DNA of 64,000 nt from Psococerastis gibbosa (taxonomy: Eukaryota > Arthropoda > Insecta > Psocodea > Psocidae): assembly GCA_963971405.1 (NCBI GenBank), contig OZ020486.1, positions 8,703,419 to 8,767,418 on the forward strand, in the 5' to 3' direction. Both the position numbers and the translations under genes were made by a program. Of the stretch, positions 21,721-31,605 are shown piece by piece; within the stretch, counting starts at the first letter, position 1; each line of letters opens with the position of its first letter. The notes beneath the pieces were generated by a model. The model saw nothing but the letters and a program-made list of their open reading frames with translations, did no database searches and was not told the DNA's origin.

Positions 21721-21883
21721 TCTCCCGACAACTAGAGACACCTAGGGGACAACCTGCAACACTATAGGTGGTCCTCAGACAAACAGGAAGGTGTAGCACG
21801 AAAAGGTTGTGTATCATAATTATTTCAATGCCCTCCCATAAAAAGTTTCACTTCCAAAATATAATAGCTAGGGTTTTTGAAGA

Positions 21884-21973
21884 ACCAGTAGAATCCGGGC
21901 TGATGGGCCGTGGTCGAAATGAAAGTAAACTTCCAACTTTCGACCACGGCCCATCAGCCCGGATTCTACTGGT
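21884..21973. repeat. Perfect 36-bp inverted repeat, 18-nt loop
   Basis: Arms 21884-21919 and 21938-21973 are exact complements around an 18-nt loop. Landmarks are GAATCCGGGCTGATGG in the left arm and CCATCAGCCCGGATTC in the right. The left arm and loop resemble one strand of the repeat at 52765-52815 (GGCCGTGGTC, then ACTTCCAA), so a piece of that repeat has been folded back on itself. Confidence 0.9.
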
Positions 21974-22816
21974 CTTCATTCGTCTCGAAACCTTTGCAGT
22001 TATACGTAACCAGGGTTTTTGTATCAGAGAGATGGGACAATGGAGCCGCCATTTATTTTTTTAAATCCTGTGACAATCTGCTACGTCTTTTCAATTGTTG
22101 CTCATAAGAGACGTAACTCTGGGAGGTCCCAGAAATTCCAAAAGATGATCTCTCCTATGTAGAACTCTAATAATGGTCACATGATGCCGACATAAAACAA
22201 AATGGCGGTTGGGCCCATTCTTAAGAAAGCCATATCATTGCTGGATGGAGGCGATAGTATGTTATCTCAGGGCCATGTGCGATGTTGGGTTCATGTTTCA
22301 TCTATCAACGTCTGCTGTTATAGTCTCCAGCAGGGATCATCACTCATCGTTGCTGGAAAATTCCATTTTTCCAGGTTACAAGCTGACTTTGTGGCCGGCG
22401 AGTTTTCACTTTTCACCAGCATTTTCATGTGGGAATTGAATTTTCCCGGACTTTCCCCCATTTTCACCCGTTATTTCCGGCCGTCAGGCCCTCGTCTCAT
22501 TTCTGGCTCTTTATGATTATCTATGTTATTTCCTGTTCAAGAATTATTTGATTCTTCTTCCAATTTTTTTTATTATGTTTTTGATAGTTTGTGTTGATTA
22601 CATTTTTGAGGGGGCTCCGGTCCCCAGTTGTTTGAAGTTCGTTGACGCTTACATAGTATTTAGTTGTTTGTTTGTTTGTTTCCAACGCCTGCTTTCAGCA
22701 ATTCTGCTTTAAGCAACCCTGTCAGCCTGGGGGGGGGGGGGGAGTGAGTCTGTTTGTTAACTTGAGGCACACTAGGGACAGACTCTTTCACCTCGGGGGA
22801 AAGGGAAGTTGACTGA

Positions 22817-23046
22817 TAGGGTGGACCTCCTGATCATAGTGGATTCCGAACCACTTGGGGAATATGGTAAAGTCACATGATTAAATCGGAGGTGACCAGG
22901 ACTCGACACACACTTAGCCTGACTGGTATACCGTAGTCTCAGCGCGTTGTCATGTCCCACCATGTTCCCCTGCCAATGCTTTGCACACTATCAAGTTTGC
23001 CGCAGTTTGAAACATGTTCAGCTCTTATGGATTCAACATGGTAAGG
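22817..23046 (+). repeat. Interspersed repeat K, single arm
   Basis: Related to each arm of the long inverted repeat at 29870-30600. It shares GGACCTCCTGAT, GTGGATTCCGAACCA and GGAGGTGACCAGGAC. It is preceded by a G-run at 22730. An internal stretch after GACTCGACAC is not in the other copies. No coding. Confidence 0.7.
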
Positions 23047-23124
23047 CCGTTGACACGCTTATACATAGCGACCAGAATACCCTGTCCATATTATTACCTA
23101 AATACAGCTGCGCATATCCTGGGG

Positions 23125-23290
23125 AGATCGTGGAGAGACCTGTGCTGAGCCGAGTTAAGAAGTGGAAACTAACATTCTTCGGCCATGTTCTCCATGTATA
23201 TACGTAATCCAAGGGAAGATAGAAGAACTAAGGGCTCCCGGCAAAAGAGGAACATCATGGTTGAAAAACCTGAGACAGGTGTTTTTGCTT
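23125..23290 (+). pseudogene. LINE RT C-terminal relic (family H)
   Basis: Contains RVKKWKLTFFGHVLH, the same K-L-x-x-x-G-H signature as 14735. It is followed by frameshifted remains of an Arg-rich RGT-SW-LKNLRQ segment. Ends abruptly; no tail. Confidence 0.65.
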
Positions 23291-23316
23291 TCCAATGTAT
23301 ACGTAGTAGGCCTATA

Positions 23317-24203
23317 TTGCTTTCCAATTTATACGTAGTATAAGGAAAGCTTTGTGATGGTCGAAATTTTTGATTCCGAGATTTCCACGGATTTACACGT
23401 TTTGAGGTCCCAGGAACCCAAAAAAGTGGTTTTTACTAATTAATGTCTGTCTGTCGCTCTGTCTGTCTGTCTGTCTGTATGTTTGTCTGTTCATCGATTT
23501 CCGGGCAAACTACTCAGCCGATTTTGATGAGATTTTGCATATACAGTAGGTTCACAAAAATCATACCTCGAGACCATTTATTTTTATTTTGGGCTAACTC
23601 AATTTGGGGGGGGGGGGTGGTTTATTCCCAAGAAACTAAAAAAAAACGTCTAAAAAAATTATTTCTCAAAAACGGCTTCAACAATTTCTTCTAAATTCAC
23701 ATATATTTTAGTCGTTATTAATGTTAACAAAATGCGAGGGGTCGCTTGCCCCTTGATAGTTTGCTTCTGGGGGTAAAAAATAAAAATAACTAAATTTTCA
23801 TGAAAAATGACTAAAAAATAATTTTTCTGCGAAACCTTTCTATCGATGATTTCTACCTTCAGGTATGTTTTAGGTGTTCAATAAGGTAACAAAAACGGAC
23901 AGGTTGCATTCCCAAAAAAATATTTTCTTTTGTGCAAAAAATTGTTTTTTGAGCAATTATGGAAAATACATTACGTGTCATGTGTCATTGTTACTACTGT
24001 TACAATGTATTGGACTCATCGTCCCAGAATATGCAATTAAGTTTTAAGGGGCTTTTAAGATGTTGAGCTGGACCCCCCCCCCCTCCCTCGAGGGATCTGA
24101 AATTTAACCATTGGGAAATTATTTCCTATGAAATTACACATGTCTATATCTACTAATTTATAAATTGGAAAACATTTTCGAGTAAACTCGGACCGGTTCT
24201 TTT
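23317..24203 (+). repeat. Interspersed repeat E (longest copy)
   Basis: About 0.89 kb. It begins ATTGCTTTCCAATTTATACG and ends TATAAATTGGAAAACATTTT plus CGAGTAAACTCGG, so the ends hold a short inverted TTTCCAATTTATA. Inside are a (TGTC)n stretch, CATCGATTTCCGGGCAAAC and CTTGCCCCTTGATAGTTT. An inverted copy is at 44028-44755. Partial copies are at 4780, 35925 and 38735, and a head fragment at 55545. No conserved frame was recognised, so the class is open. Confidence 0.8.
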
Positions 24204-24207
24204 AGGA

Positions 24208-24262
24208 GCTGCAGTCTCCAAGGTCTATAGATTGCCATGATAATCGCCAATCTTCGATAGAA
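24208..24262 (+). mobile_element. LINE family H 3' end fragment
   Basis: GGAGCTGCAGTCTCCAAGG, then ATTGCCATGATAATCGCCAA and a CTTCGATAGAAGG tail. This matches the 3' ends at 14985-15035 and 53705-53760. Confidence 0.65.
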
Positions 24263-26434
24263 GGGGCATTTAAAGAGCAACAAAAATGATTATCATTGCT
24301 GTATAGTATAACACACAGTAATATGTTCACTACTGCCTGAAGCTTTCAAGTTGTATAATCTCTCCAACGGCGTAAAATACATGCGAAAACAATACTTACT
24401 CGTACTATTTAATGTCAAAAATCCCTTTCGGCTCTGGCCGATCAGGAGTAGGGAGATTCCGCAGACCCTGCTTTTCCTCTACGCTACCTACGCTATGTAT
24501 GCAATAACAAATAAAAAAATACTTCATTATTTTCCCGACCACAACATCAACACACAAAACACTCTTGTGTTCCAAATCTCGAACCACAATGCCGACTATG
24601 AACTTTTGTTTATCAAATTATTCTCACTTTGACTGGATGTCATCATAAAATCGTTAATTTTTCGTTAAAAGTGGTAATTACCATTATCGTAGATAATAAT
24701 ACGGACTTTCAGTCAGATTTTAATTCATTCTTCTGCAACCAATATTAACTGAGATATGAATTATACAATGTTTCAATCGGCTGCCATCTTTTAAGTAAAT
24801 AGTGGATCTAGTTGGTTAACGAACTCGATCAAGACATTTGTATGATCAATTTTTGTGCCAAGTTTCATCAAAATCGGATAATATTTACGGAAGTTAGAGT
24901 GTTTCCTAAAATCAATATGCATACAATCATACAGTATATAACATTTTGAGCGGAGGGTGGTTTTAGGCTCAGGGGGTCAAGAAATGAAAAGTTGTGAAGA
25001 AATTTTCCGAAAGTTGAACATTGGTCGCTATCTGAATAGGTAGATAAATCTCCATAAAAACGCAATGGAGTTGCATGGCAGGGGAGGTTCAGTGAGTCTT
25101 TAAAAGCCATTAAGAAGAAAATTGGCACAGCCAAATTCGTTGTTCTTATTGACTTTTTATGCTTCTGTTAATGGACAAAACATGCTATTGAAGATTGGGC
25201 CCATTTAAGTTGTAGAAGAATAATTCATGAATCATATAATAGCTAGGGTATATTTAACTTTTGGTATGGTACCGTAGTTCTTTTATAAAATTTATTGGGT
25301 ACCGTACTTAAATTTCACGTAAAATAGAATTGATGGAAAAACTACCACACATACTAGTAAAATACAATAGTACCTACTATACGTTGCACAAAATAGTCTT
25401 CTACAACTTTAATGAACCTAATCTTTAATAACATGCTTTATTAAAGTTGAGGGTGTCAAGTTTCAACGAGCATATCATGTTAAAAATAATATACTAAAGC
25501 TAACGTTAATGTTATAAATTGGATGTGTTAAAATAATTATTACTCTATATTGAAAAATATTTGGGCCTAACCAGATTTTCTGCATTAGGCTAATCCATTA
25601 AAAATACATCTACGGTACCTATAATTAAGGGTAACTTCCTTATTGTGAGATCAAATTTTAATGCAAGACAGCCCAACAATATCAAAGTTTACTCCACATT
25701 CCCACAAGACATACACCTTTGCACACTCCAATTTGCAGCGAAAGTAGAAAATACTGCCAGAACTTGTACGATTATCGTCGATAATATATGCCTAGCCCTG
25801 CGGGCTTACTTGCCTCAACTGCCCATATATTTTGCCATCCCTAGGGGCGCACTTTCCAACAAACTAGAAAACTCTTCAACTTTCTACCTTGGTGGGCCCA
25901 ATGAGATTACTCGCTATTTCGAACATACTGCACCCCAGTCTGCACCATAGCATTGTGTTTATAAAACTACAGCACTGGATCTTTTTTCCCGTTCATATTG
26001 TTTTTCTCCTACTCAGCAATCGCGATGCGTCCGATAATTTTACTTAAGGGCCAACTGGAGTCGCCCATATTCCATTTTCTGTTCAAAATTCAATTTCTCA
26101 GGAAATTTCGAACGCAGAACAATGAAAAAATGCTGAGTCACAAGAAGAATTTTTTCTCCTAATTTTGATATAGTATGTGGCCTTAACTAACCCCAATGCG
26201 CCACAGTTGATGAACTCCTTCAGCTTGAACTCCTGAGTGACCGTTATTTTTTGCGTATCAAGTTCACTAACTATAGCCGATCGGTATTGATGATTGCAAC
26301 ATACTATATATCAAAATTAGGAGAAAAAACTTCTCTTGCGACTCAGTATTTTTTCATTGTTCTACGTACGATATTTCATGAGAAATTGAAGTTTGCACAG
26401 AAATTGAATATCGGCGACTCCGGTTTGCCCTTAA
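24263..26434. other. Intergenic with a decayed palindromic element at 25185-25455
   Basis: Between 25185 and 25455 are imperfect inverted arms (GTTGTAGAAGAATAATTCATG on the left; the complement of GTTGTAGAAGACTATTTTGTG on the right). This resembles the TTAA-flanked element at 57143. Frames elsewhere (for example 25645-25950) have no recognisable protein. Confidence 0.5.
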
Positions 26435-26702
26435 GGTGGCAATCCCACCGGCAAATTTACTTCATTTGTGATTTGAGATGCTTTGTTTGTTTCGTTTTAA
26501 GGAGACTATTATGTAGATACTTAACTTATCTATTATATATTAAGTTATAATATGGTAGCAGACATCATTAATAAGTCTCTACCATATTATAACTTAATTT
26601 ATAATAGATAAGTTAAGTATCTACATAATGGTCTCCTTAAAACAAAACAAACAAAAAATCTCAAATCACAAATGAAGTAAATTCGCCGGTGGAATTGCCG
26701 CC
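26435..26702. mobile_element. Palindromic MITE, family C
   Basis: 268 bp flanked by TAA on both sides. Termini GGTGGCAATCCCACCGG and CCGGTGGAATTGCCGCC. Long complementary arms hold TAAGGAGACTATTATGTAG. The centre is GGTAGCAGACATCATTAA, followed by TAAGTCTCTACC. It shares arms with family B and the centre with A, B and D. Confidence 0.9.
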
Positions 26703-27796
26703 TAAAGGATAAATTATTCAAGATGGTGGGGGACCGTAATTCACTTGACAAGCATTTGGTTGACGTGGAATTAATAATGGTCAATATGGCGCCAGAGATT
26801 CTCACTCTAATTGGTTGGGCACGGTTGCTAACGACTGTCATACTTATCCTATGGAAAGAAGTGCTCTTTATCACCTTTTATTTTATTTCACAAAGAAATT
26901 AAAATTTATTGGTTTTTGTATTTTGTTTCTTTGAATTATAACACATTAACTACGTACGACAATGAGGTTCATTTGTGACATCATTTTGTAGATAGCAGCA
27001 CCAGTTGCACTGATATCAAAGCCTTGATTTTTCCATAAGCCTCAATACTATTTTAAAATTATTTTATTTATGTATTATTTTACAGCGATATTTTTCTATA
27101 AATCATGGAGAATATATATATTAAATTATATGCAGTGAAATAAGGTCCAGGCATAGTAAAAATATTATAAAAAATATCAAAAGAATTAATTAGATGCTGA
27201 GAGCTTAGCTTACACATGCAAACGGCGGCCATTTTGAATAATATGGATATCGGTTTGTCGTCAGCAAACCTAGTGACCAAAACTGTCTCTACAGAACCTC
27301 ATAAGTTAGCTATATTAATTTGGAGTAGGATATAAACTAAAGTTTTAAATTTAAAAAAATGTTTTTGACGGAAAGGAATGCATCTTCTATCTCCTGTTAT
27401 CCTAGAACTCTAATCAAACCTATTAAATAACAACAACAAAAACAATAACTCTAGTTGATAGCTAACTCCCAAGCCAAGTCAGTTGTTACTTGTTGGCCCT
27501 CCTTGTAGAGTCTATAATTTGTTACAATTCAAAGGAACAACGAAATAAACGTGTGGTTCTTTGAGAAATAAAATAACCAGTGATTAGGTGCAATCCTCTC
27601 CACAAGATAAGTATGGCAGTAATTGGCATCAATTGCGCCCAAACAATTAGATCATTTTGGATCTCTACACCGGACATGAGGGTTATCCCATATCAATTTG
27701 TTTGTTTTGGTTCGTACGTTAGTACCAGAACGATTACTCAAAAGAAGAAGACATCAGTCTAATATTCTGATGTTATGAAATCCAAAATATCCAGGC
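26703..27796. other. Intergenic, no gene recognised
   Basis: AT-rich, with short frames only. No repeat with good copies elsewhere in the window was noticed. Confidence 0.45.
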
Positions 27797-27974
27797 CAAG
27801 GCCGTACCCTGGTTTTCATTTCGTGGGGGGGGGGGGGTGCAAAAAAATGTTTTACGTAATTTTTTAATGAATTAATGGATAAATTCTTCAAACCATACAG
27901 GTTTACATACAAAAATTTATTTCGGGGGCGGGGGGGTCCGGTCCCCATGGACCACCCCCCTGGGAACTGCCATG
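27797..27974. mobile_element. hAT-like MITE, 8-bp target duplication
   Basis: 178 bp from CAAGGCCGTACCCTGG to CTGGGAACTGCCATG. It is flanked by ATCCAGGC and ATCCAAGC (7 of 8 identical). It carries two G-runs and GGTCCGGTCCCCATGGACC. Internal sequence (AAACCATACAGGTTTACATA) matches 53928-54091 in inverted orientation. Confidence 0.8.
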
Positions 27975-28613
27975 ATCCAAGCCACCTACTACGGCCTCTT
28001 TTCTCTTTGGTTATTATTCGTACCCTGCTAAAATCGAAATAACATGCTGCTGGCCTATACCAAAGTAGGATCGATCCTATTCTAGCATCACATATCTCTA
28101 CCCCCTTAAAAAAAAAACTCGAAATCCGATGTGACAGCCTACAGATCTTATTGTACCATATACAATACATTTAAAATGAAGATAAACCTTGTGACACCTC
28201 TATAATTAATATTTTCTACCAGAGATGTTGCTTTGTAGAAACACCAGAATATGATGCAGATCATACATGCTAATAAAAATATGTATATACTGTACCCGTA
28301 GCCCGCAAGTATGTTGAAAATAGGCTACAACACCGACTATTGGCAAGACTAATGAGGCAATGAGAACAAGTTCAAACTTGCCTATGAGGAATCCCTAAAT
28401 AACCGAAACTGAAAAGTAACCGAACGGATTATATAATTACTTCTTCTTCTTCTTCTTCTTCTTCGGCCGGTACTCCCCTGCGCCGAAGGAATATATTTAT
28501 AAAGTAACAATTATACCCTTATAACACAAATAACCTGTGGGCCCCCAAGTTAATCAACTTGTCGGGGGCTCGCACAGTAAACGCTGTAGATGATACAACA
28601 TGTTTTCTACAAA

Positions 28614-28647
<34 letters not shown>

Positions 28648-29869
28648 GTGTAATTCCCAAAATAAATTCAGTTACATAAATTTAGATAATACATTTTTCT
28701 TCTTTGGGTCCCTTGCCATTCTGCAGCCATTTTGCACGTGGAGGCAAGGTGCCGATAACAATATAAGAACTAAAAATTTAAAGTAGTAATATGTATAAGT
28801 ACAGATCCATTTGGTATACAGATGGTATGAGGTATGTTGAGAGGCTTGTTATTAGAAGTTCCAAAATGCTGGGTCTTTTTGTAGTATTGCATGTTTCACC
28901 TTATTTTGAAATATTTTGCGTATAGGTGCGCCACGAAGTTCTAGAGAAAGTTTATTGTATTCAAGTGGCCCTATATATAAAATCGTTTTTTTGAAAAATT
29001 CCGTTTTGGGCGTAGTACTACAAGTACAGTACGTAATTGTAATTTTTGAAGGACTTTTCAAGGATCCAGGCCAGCCCCATAGGTCCCTTGTCCAACGAGT
29101 CCATGGATTTCGGACATTATTTCTATTGTTTCCGTATACATTTTTGGTCATTGGCAAACTGATATAATTATGTTCTCCACGCCAACCTACACCGGCTGCA
29201 AGCGATAATGGACAAACTGAGACAAGCTTACGATTCACGCAATGAAAGCATGACTTAACCAAGTACAGATACGAGTGTAGCCACCTTTAAAAACAAAAAA
29301 AAATACAAGAAAAGCAGAAAATAACGAAATCTGAAAATCTGTGAAAAGGTTCAGTTTTTCAGTGCAGAGCATTCGTTAAGGATGCCAAGTGTGAACAAAC
29401 AGTAGGATACCCGGCCATACGATATCTAAATTACTCAGATTAGCAGAAGAGAAACCTATTCAACCCTAAAAAGCAATGGTCTGTATACTGTACGGTAATC
29501 AATTTTCACAAAAGTTGGTCTATTTTGAGCTTCACCATTCCTTGGTGATAATTTACTGAATCTTTACAGCTAACAAATTATTTACCTATATATTACGCAA
29601 TATACAATGTAGGTATGTTTTATTAATTCACAATAACTACGGTATTCACTATTCAGGCCGCGTGGTAGACTTTTCAGGGTGTTGACGCCCCTTTTCAAAA
29701 TTGTTGGTTGGTATTATGAATTTTGGTTTGGAGGCTTTCAGGTCTGCTGTTCTGTTCTTTTGGCTTAATGGAAATAGTGGAATCAATGAGGGAACATAAA
29801 AGGCACATTAATCGCATAACTTAGTAATAGTAGTAGTAAGGTTGGGCAAAGTCATAGGCCACGGTGTGG
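27975..29869. other. Intergenic with two microsatellites and a dispersed repeat
   Basis: Holds a (TTC)n run at about 28440-28466 and an (ATA)n run at about 28612-28647. A segment near 29195-29275 (GACAAGCTTACGATTC, then GCATGACTTAACCAAGTACA) recurs near 59420-59505 and partly at 48500. The minus-strand frame 28852-29262 looks like chance. Confidence 0.55.
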
Positions 29870-30600
29870 GCCCATAGGACAGTGGACCTCCTGATTATAG
29901 TGGATTCCGAACCAGTTGGGAAACACAGTGTAGGCACACGATTAGTTCGGAGGTGACCAGGACAAGTCCTACCATGTTTCCCTACCGGCAATGTGCACAC
30001 GACCAAGTTGTCTGCAGCTTTGAACCTGCTCTAGTCCGATGGATTGAACTTGGTATGGCGGCCGCTTGCAATCAGCTTTTTAATGAAATTCAATGATTTT
30101 AGTAATGCATCGGATTCGGAGGACATATAGGCTACCTTATTATAGTTGAGTGTGCAAGAGATGTCTGTGTTAGGTGCGGTGAACAGAAGTCAACATTATT
30201 ATGATGCTCAATCTCAATAATCCTTAGAGAAAAAGAATAGAAAGAATAGAATTGCCCTTATTTTATTTTACGGTACTTTATTTTATGAGTATGTATGGTG
30301 TGTGAATGGAATAAATGGTCTGTTTGTTTTAATTTTTTAGTATTCACCCTATTTTTTTCGGTTAAATTTGTAATTTTTTTTATCAATTTGTACATGTATT
30401 ACGGCCGGCCGCCATACCAAGTTGAATCCAGCGGACCAGAGCAGGTTCAAAGCTGCAGATAACTTGGTCGTGTGCACAGTGCCGGTAGGGAAACATGGTA
30501 GGACTTGTCCTGGTCACCTCCAAACTAATCGTGTGCCTACACTGTGTTTCCCAAGTGGTTCGGAATCCACTATAATCAGGAGGTCCACTGTCCTATGGGC
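29870..30600. mobile_element. Long inverted repeat: two 194-bp arms around a 343-bp centre
   Basis: Arms 29870-30063 and 30407-30600 are complementary over their full, equal length with few mismatches. They run from GCCCATAGGACAGTGGACC to GGTATGGCGGCC. The centre is AT-rich and non-coding. A single divergent arm is at 22817. The structure is a fold-back element or an inverted duplication of repeat K. I found no clear target duplication. Confidence 0.85.
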
Positions 30601-31213
30601 TGGCATAGGACAGTCAAGTTGGAGTCGCTCTATGGGCCCAAATATGAGGCCTATGTCGTTATTAACCCGACGAACACTACTGCTGCTACATGTATTACGG
30701 GTTAGTTGTAATAGTGGTCAGAAAGGACCAAAATTTGCCCATATGAAAGAAAATTTTCTTTGTTTATTTCTAATTCTGTAAAGTGATCTTCCTATAGACA
30801 ATTTCATCTGGTTGAAGCACCGCATTAGCGATTTTTAGTAGGGAACATTTTGGTAAAGAGACCGCATAGAGTGACAAGCGGTTGACATTTAGAGAGCTGC
30901 TGAATGTAGAATGAGTGTCATGTCACTTACTGTTATTGGGCCTGGCCCTCAATCAATCACGAAGGTTAAGGGCCAATCATGTCTATTCCCGCCTTTTCCC
31001 GCATAAATTCAAAAATTTCCTGTGACTGAATAAGTATGTTTTTCGACGAGTCGGTCAACTGCACACTTATTTCTTTTACTGGGTATATGAGCGTGGACTT
31101 CTTGTGACTTGTTCCTCCTACTTGTGAAATGTTGGATTTGAAAACAGTGAGGGAGAGGTAAGGATTCAAACCATCAATTATCAGGAATGTATAGCTGCTA
31201 TGTGTGTTGCTAG

Positions 31214-31404
31214 CAATAGCGGATCCACGGGGGGGGGGGGGGGGGGGTCGAGGGGTCATAACCCCCCCTAAATGAGTTAATTCATAGTAAATTCATAAGA
31301 CACCTAGTAAAAAAGAAATGAATGAAACTCGACTTTTCAGCAAAAAAATTACCATTTAAACTTCCAACAAACTTGTGACCCATTTTCGGCTGGATCCGCC
31401 CTTG
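31214..31404 (+). mobile_element. hAT-like MITE with exact 8-bp target duplication
   Basis: 191 bp beginning CAATAGCGGATCCACGG and ending GGCTGGATCCGCCCTTG. GTTGCTAG lies on both sides (31206-31213 and 31405-31412). Contains a run of about 18 G. The exact 8-bp duplication and CAnTGGCGGATCCA-type ends support hAT. Confidence 0.85.
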
Positions 31405-31429
31405 GTTGCTAGTCCGTGGCAAACAAGAC

Positions 31430-31605
31430 TTTCATCACCATTTTGATTTGAAAAGTCCTCGAAAACGCTGGAAGGATGAGTTAGAAACTGAGTGGCGAGT
31501 TGGGAGTCCGTTGGTGGTGGAGCGTTGTGCAAAACCGAGACGACTGGAGGAATGAAGTCGAGCAAGCCAAAGCTCATCAAGGGCTGTAGAGCCCGAAGAA
31601 GAAGT
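31430..31605 (+). pseudogene. LINE RT C-terminal relic (family G)
   Basis: Frame 1 gives SPRKRWKDELETEWRVG. After a frameshift it gives NRDDWRNEVEQAKAHQGL and a stop, then GAAGAAGAAG. The basic R-K-R-W-x-D and W-x-x-x-V motifs are those at the end of LINE ORF2. Two other copies are at 38095 and 60290, all with GAA-rich tails. Confidence 0.75.

Noticed and set aside
23442..23490. CRISPR-like or telomeric array
   Set aside because: It is a simple (TGTC)n microsatellite inside repeat E; no spacer structure.
25645..25950. Plus-strand frame of 101 codons
   Set aside because: No recognisable domain, no second copy, and composition like translated non-coding DNA.
28852..29262. Minus-strand frame of 136 codons
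   Set aside because: Overlaps a dispersed repeat (GCATGACTTAA type) at its start and shows no motif; the opposite strand is also open, as expected by chance.
30422..30781. Plus-strand frame of 119 codons
   Set aside because: Lies in an arm of the long inverted repeat; the same peptide arises from the opposite arm. A repeat artefact.
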